From Papilionanthe hookeriana x Papilionanthe teres (taxonomy: Eukaryota; Streptophyta; Magnoliopsida; Asparagales; Orchidaceae), in assembly GCA_022702705.1 (NCBI GenBank), contig CM040421.1, forward strand, positions 67,760,121 to 67,824,120: 64,000 bases of DNA. The letters are read 5' to 3'. Each line of letters starts with the position of its first letter. The first letter of the stretch is position 1. Both the position numbers and the translations under genes were made by a program. Below, one piece after another: positions 56,797-64,000 of this stretch. The notes below the pieces were generated by a model that saw nothing but the letters and a program-made list of their open reading frames with translations, did no database searches and was not told the origin of the DNA.

Positions 56797-58413
56797 TGAC
56801 TTTTTAATTTACAAAAATTAATGAACTCAGACTTAGATTTATATATTGATTTAAATAATAATGAGTCACACACTAATGCAATTATTTGTATCGATCAAGT
56901 AATACAGGGCTATAATGAAGTCCTGAAATATCAATCCCACAGGGAGGCTTTACTATTATAGCGTCTCACAGAAATCTCTTATCAAATCACAACACAATTG
57001 CAAGTGGTTTAATTCTTAAAGTAACGACAAATAGGTTCAATTAGTATTTCTACCAAAGCACGTTCTAAATTCTAGCAAGTTAAACTAACACAAGACTAAA
57101 TTTATAACAAAGTTCAGTTGCAAGAAAGAGTCTTCCTTCTTTCCATTCATAATGTGATGATTATTGTGACATAGATCAGTGATACAAATGTATTGTGCTA
57201 AATAGGAGCATTTCTATTCTTTACCCATATTTCAGCATATAAAGAATATTGGCTAATCCTAAGTATAGTCCCCAAATCTGTGGTTAGGCTGGGAGGATAC
57301 TGGCTCTCACTCCAGAGCTCCCACTTTCCTTCACCTGAAGGCTAACTCTCGCTTCAGTTTTTAAACATTAGGACCAAATTGAGGATTTTCGCTTGTCACT
57401 CTGAAATCTCTAATTCTACCCCCATCAAAGTATATTTCCCTATTTATTTGCACTCAATCCCCATGAACTACATCTCTTATTCATGGACATTGAATGTGAC
57501 TTTCACTTTTATTGTGGAACTCATAATCCTTTTGGAACATATGTTTCCCAACAAGTTTTAACAATTCAATTGGCTAGATCAAAAAGTAAATGAAGTTCTA
57601 AGTGAAAAGGTCATCACAAATTCTCCATAATAAATCGGCATAACATCAACACATCACATGAAAAAGAGAAAGATAAAGAAATCTACAGAAGACTCATGAG
57701 AAAAAGATGACAAAATATGGATTTTATATATAAAAACAACGTCATACAAACAAAATAAAGTAAAGAAACCTTATCTCAAACTCTTCCTCAAGCGAATCTC
57801 AAGGAATTCCTTTGACTCCTTTTCTTTCTTCACAATAACACACAATTCTCTCTTTAGATTAGTTAGGAAGAAGAAATCACACACTTTCCCTCTCTTCTCA
57901 CACTCTTTGGAAAAGAAAACACAAACCTAACTTCCTACACAAAATGGAAAGAAAACTCTCTCTAAACTCTAAACTCTTCTCTTCCTTTCTCCCCTCATTT
58001 GAAATTTGGCTCCAAAAGTGTTTAAATTCAACCAAAACTGAATTCCCAAGAGTTTCCTTAAGGAACCTTTCAAAATCCGACCAAATACATTGAATCTAGT
58101 TCAAAAATGGAATAGGAGGCTGTCTAATGCTGGTAGGAGCGCCATTCGGTGCATTATTCTGCCAAAACGTCGTAACTCTCTGGAAACCGGCGCTGTCCGG
58201 CGCTTGTCACAGTGCCGTTTAGCGCTAGTTCAATAAAATGTTCTTTTATCCTTTTTCACTCCAAATTTGCTCCTTTTCACTTTCTTTTGCTCAAAAGGCC
58301 TAAAATCATTGTACCTGCATAAAATCTTCAAAAATACCTTCCTTTAAAGTGCAATATCATCAAAAACAGGTATGAAATGAATAGTAAAAAGCTATTAGAT
58401 TTTCAGTGGATCA
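56797..58413 (-). repeat. 3' LTR of element D
   Basis: It ends TCAGTGGATCA beside the PPT. It has the Athila landmarks (TGTATCGATCAAGTAAT near 56889; 'cttcacctgaaggctaac' near 57328) and a CpG island at about 58135-58230 with GGCGCTGTCCGGCGCTTG. It is similar to solo LTR E. Confidence 0.85.
58135..58230. promoter_or_regulatory. CpG-rich island in the LTR of D
   Basis: Words GAGCGCCATTCGGTGCATTA, GGCGCTGTCCGGCGC and TTTAGCGCTAG. The same order of words, with the intervening 'aactctctgg', recurs at 61245-61370 inside the element. Confidence 0.65.
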
Positions 58414-58427
58414 AGTTTCCCCAAACT
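58414..58427 (-). promoter_or_regulatory. Polypurine tract of element D
   Basis: On the minus strand AGTTTGGGGAAACT abuts the LTR start TGATCCACTG. It differs from the PPT of B/C only in the bases nearest the LTR. Confidence 0.88.
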
Positions 58428-59741
58428 TAACTATTACTTGTCCTCAAGTAATTTTAGTTAATACATAAAATTATGATCCATTGTAATGAACTTTCTTTCT
58501 AGAATACCATAATTTTGATTTAGATAAGTACTATAATAAAATTTTCAGAAAGATCTTTGAATAATTCAAGTAAATTCTGCAAGTGTAAGAATATCTAGTA
58601 ATCAAGTCTACGAGTTCTAGCTTTTTATTCATTTCAAAAATGACTTTAGATTGTCCTATTAAGGCACTTAAAAGGATTACATGAAAAGAAGTTCATGAGA
58701 ACACCATTAGTAAAGATGCTAATCCATACATATAAGTTCAGGAAAGTAATTAAGTTTTTCCCTTTAGGTAGGTCCAAGTGAAGCCAATTTTTAATTAGGC
58801 ATCTCCTCAAGCTTCTCCTCACTTCTCTTTTTCTTTTCTTTTCTTTTTGTTATTTGCTTTTCTTTTCTTTTATTTTGTTTTTTTGCTTTTCTTTTCTTTT
58901 CTTTTCAGTAAGGATTACTATATCTGGATAGCCTTTAATGATTTTGAACTTCACCTTTCTCACCCTAAATTTGAAACTTACCATATTTCTTTACCTTATA
59001 GGAATTTATTTAGCTTATTAATGATTCATCATAAAGTCTTAATTCTTTCCTATCACATAAAGCTTTAGGATTCTTAATATTCCAAACATACAGTTTTTCT
59101 TACTTTGAATAGTTGACTATAGTCCTATACTTTTATACCAAATATTTTACATTACAAAATTACTTTTCATTACCAAATACTTTCATTTAGTTTTTAAAAA
59201 TACTTAAATAAAATCAAAATACAGTTATCTGAAATTGAGTTCTATTACAAGAAATCATGTTACTAATTTTTGAAAATAACTTTAAATGAGAACAATTAAC
59301 AGTTAATTCTATCCCTTCCCCCAAACTTAGATTTTTGAATATAATTAACATGAAAGAAAGAAAAGATCTAAATATATAACTCATACCTCAATATAATAGG
59401 CTTTTCATACCTTTAAGTTTAAGCAGGTTTTTCTTCATAAAGTAGAACAGTAGATCTGAAATAATTAAAAAACATTTCTATACACAAATATGGGTTATAA
59501 GTTTATAAAGAAGAAGTCTAAACACATTAAACAGTGCACATGAAATTAACATCCAACTATTACTATTACAAATTAAACTAGCAATCGAAACACATAAAAA
59601 CTTTACTATCACATCACATACATCACAAATCAACAACAAAGTCTACTACAAGTACATCCAACACACATCTAACATCTCAGATACAAATCATAAGCAGTCT
59701 CAGGTACATCCCAAAGACAAAAGACAAATATATCACTAAGT
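58428..59741 (-). other. 3' noncoding region of element D
   Basis: Conserved with the 3' noncoding region of B/C: AAGTGAAGCCAATTTTTAAT, AGGCATCTCCTCAAGCTTCT, a pyrimidine tract at 58825-58905 (purine-rich on the sense strand) and GGATTACTATATCTGGA. A further CCCCCAAACTTAG lies near 59320. The ORF at 58847-59068 is a translation of the tract. No gene. Confidence 0.75.
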
Positions 59742-60869
59742 TCAATGAAAAATAAAAATACAAAAACTACCAATCTTCATCTTCTGCAGGAGCTCCACAT
59801 CATCAAGTTCTTCAGGCTGATATGGAGTATACTCAGGGTAAGTAGGAAATACAACATCAGTGTCTCCCCTGAAAAATCTCATATGTGCGTCATGATAAGC
59901 TATCTCATATTCTCTCCACCGCACTTGATAATCATCATTAATTTTGTTCCTTACTTCTAGTCCCTCTACTCTGGTGTTTAACCTTTCCAACTGATCCATA
60001 ACATCATGCAGAGTAGGCTCCCTAGATGTAGATGGTCTATCTCGATTAGAAGAAGGTTCATCAGTTTTCTTACTCCATTTCCATCCTACATGGGCTTCAT
60101 AAGTTTTCAGATTCAGTTTAGTAATAGGCTTCAAGGGGTGGACTACCTCATCATTATCTTCAATCACTACTCCTGACTGAATATATAAAGCATGAATCAG
60201 ACTGGGGTGTCCTAGTCCTTTTGTAGTTTCTCCTTTTGAGCTTATCAAAATAATTTTATGAATAATAGCCCCAATATTTATATTCTTCATGTTCTGAATA
60301 CAATAATTCAGAACAACTCTATCAACAGTAACATCACTGTGATGGTTGGTAGGTAACAGTCTTGCAGAAATGAAATAATGTTAGGCTTTTGACACAAGAT
60401 TCAAAGTAGAAAGGGGGAAGTTAACTTTTAGTCTCTACTTAATCTTCCATTCCCCTTTTCCATCAGTTAAAAATTTCACAATCATATCCAATGCTTCATT
60501 TGTAATAGAAAAATTTTCATATTCACAATGGTAGGGTGCTCTCAACTGATAAAATAAATTTATGCTGGCAGGGGTGAATTCGACCATTTAGCCTCTAACC
60601 AGAATGTATTCTCTCTCAAAATAATATAAATTAGCATAAAATTCTCTAACAATACCCAATATCGCATTTGTAGTGAAATAACAAAAAATCTCCCATTGAC
60701 GATTAGCAATCAGTTCTTCAAGCATTCCTCCAGGATTTTCAAAGGCTCTTTCATGAATACATTTCTTATTGCTAAGAAATGTACTAAAACGTGAATAGGC
60801 TTTGAAATTCACAAATTTACTTTCATCATATTCAAATTTCCTCTTCTCCTTAGCCAATCTTGGAGCCAT
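59742..60869 (-). pseudogene. Element D ORFb: Transposase_32-like plant transposon protein
   Basis: The start is at 60869 (MAPRLAKEKRKFEYDESKF). The N-terminal half contains IHERAFENPGG, LIANRQWEIFCYF and GIVREFYANL, the pattern of the plant 'putative plant transposon protein' domain. The second half (59742-60290) contains IHKIILISSKGETTKGLGHP and a likely coiled coil around LHDVMDQLERLNTRVEGLEV, ending in an acidic, Tyr/Pro-rich tail. Both halves are in the same frame with about three stops between 60300 and 60590. It is about 375 codons. It is a paralogue of ORFa in the same element. The molecular role is unknown; no signal peptide or membrane segment is visible, so an envelope function is not supported. 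Confidence 0.8.
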
Positions 60870-61728
60870 TTGTCAAAAAATACCAAATTTTTTCAAATCA
60901 GATTTAAAATTACAATGCAATCGACTCTAAGATAAATTTAAAAAAAAAGAACTCAAAATCCATGAAAAATCTCCAAAGTTTCTCCAAAAACTTCAAAATT
61001 TTGAATCTTCTTAATATAGGAGATTTCCACGGTCAAAATAAAAAAAAATTTAGTTTAAAGTGTAGCTCTTACCAAGAGAAGATGAAATCTAAACTTTTCT
61101 AGCCACGAAATCACTTCAAATCCAAATGCTAGTGATCCCGAGGTCCGAAAATAGACCTTGGTAGGAGGTTGAAGACAATGATTTGGGCAAAAATGGTGGG
61201 TCCCAGGGTTAAATCACGAAAATTTGGAGTATCAGGCATTTTTCACGTTCGAGCGATGTCCGGCGCTAGAAGAAGCGACGTTCGGTGCATTATTTTGCAC
61301 AAATATCCAAACTCTCTGACTTTTGGCGCTGTCCGGCGCTGGTGGTAGCATCGTTCGGTGCCAGTTCAAAAAATGGGCTTCCGACTTTCTTTTGTAATTT
61401 TGATCTTTTCAAACCCGCTCTGATGTCTATTTAGTCTAATTAAGCATTGAATAACATCCTAAAGTGTTGGCAAATGATATTTTTTAACACAAACAACACA
61501 TAACATTAATTTCATATATAAAATCTATGTGTCATACACATACACACAACACTAAACATTACACATTTTCAAGCCATAAAATCTTAAATTCAGCATCACA
61601 CACAACTACAACACAGTAGCGCTGAGAACTAGACAAACAAGCATGTCCAAATATAACATTCAAGCCAAATAAAGTAAAGCAAAGCAAAGAAATTTGATAC
61701 ACAAATACAGAAATACAATAATCAAGTT
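60870..61728 (-). other. Spacer between ORFa and ORFb of D
   Basis: AT-rich apart from a CpG island at 61245-61370 (GATGTCCGGCGCTAG, GACGTTCGGTGCATTA, GGCGCTGTCCGGCGCTGG, ATCGTTCGGTGCCAG) that is clearly homologous to the island in the LTR of D. No gene. Confidence 0.7.
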
Positions 61729-62890
61729 TCATTCTTCCTCCGAACTATCATTAATTCTAAGATCTTCCACCGATTGAGCATGAACAAATAAGTTACAGAA
61801 TGGACGAAATAGGAATTCTTCAGTAGAATCTTCTTCAATCCAACCTTTTCTTCTCATCAATTGAGTCAAACTTCCTTCAAGACATACAGAATGATCAAAG
61901 TGCTCCTTCATTGTCCAATCCAGATGATCAAAGAAATCAGAAAGATTGTTGATTGCATTCATTAGATGTTGTACTTCATTCTCCAATTTCTTGATTTTCT
62001 TCAAGATGATCTATAAAGTTTCAGGAAAATAAGGAGGAATATGAGCTGAACTTTGATATGATTGATCTTCAATAATGCTCATATCATTCATATCACCAAT
62101 TTCCTGGTTATTATATGCATCTGCTTGGTCTATAGGCTTCCAAGGTAGAAGTACTCTTTCCCAGTTCTCATATGGCACTTGTGATTGACTGTAGAGAAGA
62201 AATATGGTGGAAGGATTTCCAAGCCCATACTTTGATCCATGAACGATCAATCCCAAAATAGACTTAGCAATTACCGAACCAACATCAATTGGCATTCCCA
62301 TTTGAATACAATAATTCAGAATAGCACACTCCTTAGTTACCTTACTGATTTTCATTGTTGGGAGCAATTTTGTACAAATGAAGTAATGTAAGTGTTTTGA
62401 CATAGGATTTAACAGTGTGGTCGAGAAACTTACATACCTGCTATCCCTTATATCTCATTCATCACTTTCATTCGTTATAGATGTGTATATATCATTCATA
62501 TTGTTCTTCATTGGGACAAAATTTGAATAGTGGCAGATTGACATATTCTCAATCATGTATAAATCATTAATCTTTACAGGAGTAAATGTGACAAACCTAT
62601 CTCGCACATAAACTAATCCTTGGTTGATTCCATGAAGATTTGCTAAAACTCCTTCACAACCGGAACAACTACAGTGGTAGTAGTACAACACAATACTTCC
62701 CAACGTCTCTGAACAATAATTTCATCAATTCTAGTCATAGAAGAATTCGTACCTCGATATACAAAGCCTCACTCCTTAATTAATCTCATTTTGAGATATT
62801 TTTTTTGAAAAGTTGTTGCGCCTTAAAACTTACAAACTTTCTATGGTTGAACACTTGAAATCTTTGAGTTTCCATCAAATCAGAATCCAT
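61729..62890 (-). pseudogene. Element D ORFa: paralogue of ORFb
   Basis: The probable start is the Met at 62888-62890. The N-terminal part reads NHRKFVSFKAQQLFKKYLKM, the same entry pattern as ORFb. After a frameshift, 62455-62703 contains VLANLHGINQGLVYVRDRFV. In the same frame, 62011-62403 contains HYFICTKLLPT, CAILNYCIQMGMPIDVGSV and KYGLGNPSTIFLLYSQS, blocks that align by eye with ORFb. The last piece (61729-62004) starts with a coiled coil (KKIKKLENEVQHLMNAINNL) and ends in acidic residues. Stops lie near 62453 and 62009. The gene lies directly downstream of pol. Function unknown. Confidence 0.75.
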
Positions 62891-63318
62891 TTTGACAAGA
62901 ATTTGGGTCTTCCTCTTCGTTCTTTTAGAAGTTCTAGTGTTTAGGGGCGATTTTTTGGAGTTCTAATGGAGGATTTACCACCTAGAACCACCAAAACTCA
63001 TATTTTAAAGACGAGAAATGATTTTCTGATTAGCGGTGCTGTTCTGCGCTGATAGAAGCACCGTTCGGCGCTAGTTCAAATTCGCTAAACTTCATTTCGT
63101 TGAAATTTTTTCCAACTTTTGATTCGATTCATTTCTTAAATGTTATTAATGATAATTAAGGAAGAATAAGACTTAATTATGTAACAAATAAACACAAATA
63201 ACATATAAAACAAAGTACACACTCAATAACTGTGGGTTGCCTCCCACAAAGCGCTTGGTTTAACGTCATCAGCTCGACATAACTTTCAGTTATTCAGTTG
63301 ATCCAACATTAAAACCTC
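62891..63318 (-). other. Post-pol spacer of D with CpG island and conserved block
   Basis: A small island at about 63030-63085 reads GCGGTGCTGTTCTGCGCTGA and CACCGTTCGGCGCTAG, matching the wording of the other D islands. At 63211-63278 lies the conserved post-pol block (GGGTTGCCTCCCACAAAGCG and TTTAACGTCATCAGCTCGA). Nothing else is seen. Confidence 0.7.
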
Positions 63319-64000
63319 TTAAAAATTAGGTCTATTACCTTCAAAATATGGTTTTAATCTTTGTCCATTAACTTTGAATATTATTCCAGATTTAAGATCT
63401 TCGAAAATCACAGCTCCAAACTGATATACTTTTATGATAATGAAAGGTCCTGTCCATCTAGATTTCAGTTTCCCATGAAATAATTTCAATTTTGTATTGT
63501 ATAATAAAACTTTTTGTCCTGGTTCAAATTCCTTTTTGACAATCTTCCGATCATGCCATATTTTTCTTCTTTCCTTATATATTCTATCATTATCATATGA
63601 TTCATTTCTGATTTCTTCTAATTCATTCAATTGCAACAGTCTCTTCTCATCAGCATCTTTCAAATTAAAATTTAGTTTCTTTATCGCTCAATATGCTTTA
63701 TATTCTAATTCAACTGGAAAGTGATAGGTTTTTCCAAAGATTAATCTGTATAGGGGCATTCCTATAGGAGTTTTATAAACAGTTCTGTATGCCCATAAAG
63801 CAGTATCTAATCTTGCAGACCAATCCAATTTTTTAGGATTAATGACTTTCTCCAGAATTCATTTATTTCACGATTAGATACCTCTGCTAAACCATTAGTT
63901 TGGGGATGATAAGCAGTAGAGATTTTATACATAATGTTATATTTTTCCACCAATCTCTAAATCAGATTATTCTTAAAATGGGATCCTCCATCAATGATGA
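63319..64000 (-). pseudogene. Element D integrase, C-terminal part (continues beyond the window)
   Basis: The best open piece (63319-63663) contains KEFEPGQKVLLYNTKLKLF, KSRWTGPFIIIKVYQFGAV and FKVNGQRLKPYFEG, the typical Athila integrase end. To its right, in broken frames, are WAYRTVYKTPIGM-like sequence (63760-63800) and the end of the catalytic core with AYHPQTNGL (near 63900), where the catalytic Glu is expected in the following residues. The rest of pol lies beyond 64000. It is homologous to 7621-8492 in element A. At least one stop (near 63688) interrupts it. Confidence 0.88.

Larger units (their letters stand above)
56797..64000 (-). mobile_element. Athila-type retrotransposon D, 3' part, cut by the window edge
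   Basis: From left: 3' LTR (56797-58413), PPT, 3' noncoding region, ORFb (59742-60869), spacer with CpG island, ORFa (61729-62890), spacer with island, conserved post-pol block, and integrase reaching the right window edge. It interrupts the RNase H region of G. The left LTR edge TGACTTTTT is placed by analogy with TGACC in B/C and E; the flanking five bases would be TGGTG, which can be tested at the other end outside the window. Confidence 0.9.

Noticed and set aside
59742..62890. Envelope protein identity for ORFa/ORFb
   Set aside because: Position fits, but no signal peptide, transmembrane anchor or glycoprotein features are visible; they match the plant 'putative transposon protein' pattern instead.

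Overview
This 64 kb window is repeat-dense nuclear plant DNA. It is AT-rich, contains plant-type LTR retrotransposons (Ty3/gypsy Athila and Tat lineages) and plant L1-type LINEs, and shows no host gene, RNA gene, CRISPR array or bacterial-style operon that I can support. It looks like heterochromatin of an angiosperm; I cannot name the species. Every element I can orient is on the minus strand, and nearly every coding region carries stops or frameshifts.

Layout, left to right. 1-1920: 5' part of an L1-type LINE, cut by the window edge. 1932-2002: (TA)n. 2003-22843: a roughly 8 kb noncoding block, read as the 3' LTR of a Tat-lineage element (called F), split by a 12.4 kb Athila element A (2563-14926, TSD TTTCC/TTTCT); A's own left LTR is split by a second LINE (2584-5125). 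23230-25673: F's AlkB-like ORF and the second half of its integrase. 25674-43970: insertion in F's integrase, made of a solo Athila-type LTR (E) that was itself split by a non-autonomous Athila tandem dimer B/C (26925-43473; LTR-internal-LTR-internal-LTR, TSD TTCCC on both sides). 43971-45535: first half of F's integrase, archaeal-type RNase H and RNase H. 45536-53663: a second copy of the ~8 kb LTR, shared by F and a further Tat copy G. 54150-56796: G's AlkB-like ORF and truncated integrase. 56797-64000: Athila element D, inserted into G and running off the right edge.

The most striking content is a gene downstream of the Tat integrase, present in F and G, that encodes a zinc-ribbon-like segment followed by an AlkB/ALKBH-type 2-oxoglutarate Fe(II) oxygenase domain. 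Plant ALKBH9/10 proteins of this type remove m6A from RNA, so the inference is a retrotransposon that brought its own RNA demethylase. G keeps the HxD...H iron ligands and the distal Arg in one frame.

The Athila elements A and D carry two tandem paralogous ORFs in the 'env' position. CpG-rich near-palindromic islands sit in the spacers before these ORFs and also in the LTRs. Each family has its own motif wording, shared between its LTR and its internal islands. The B/C family has lost RT, RNase H and integrase and carries gag-protease plus a new coiled-coil tail, so it would depend on relatives such as A or D for mobilisation.
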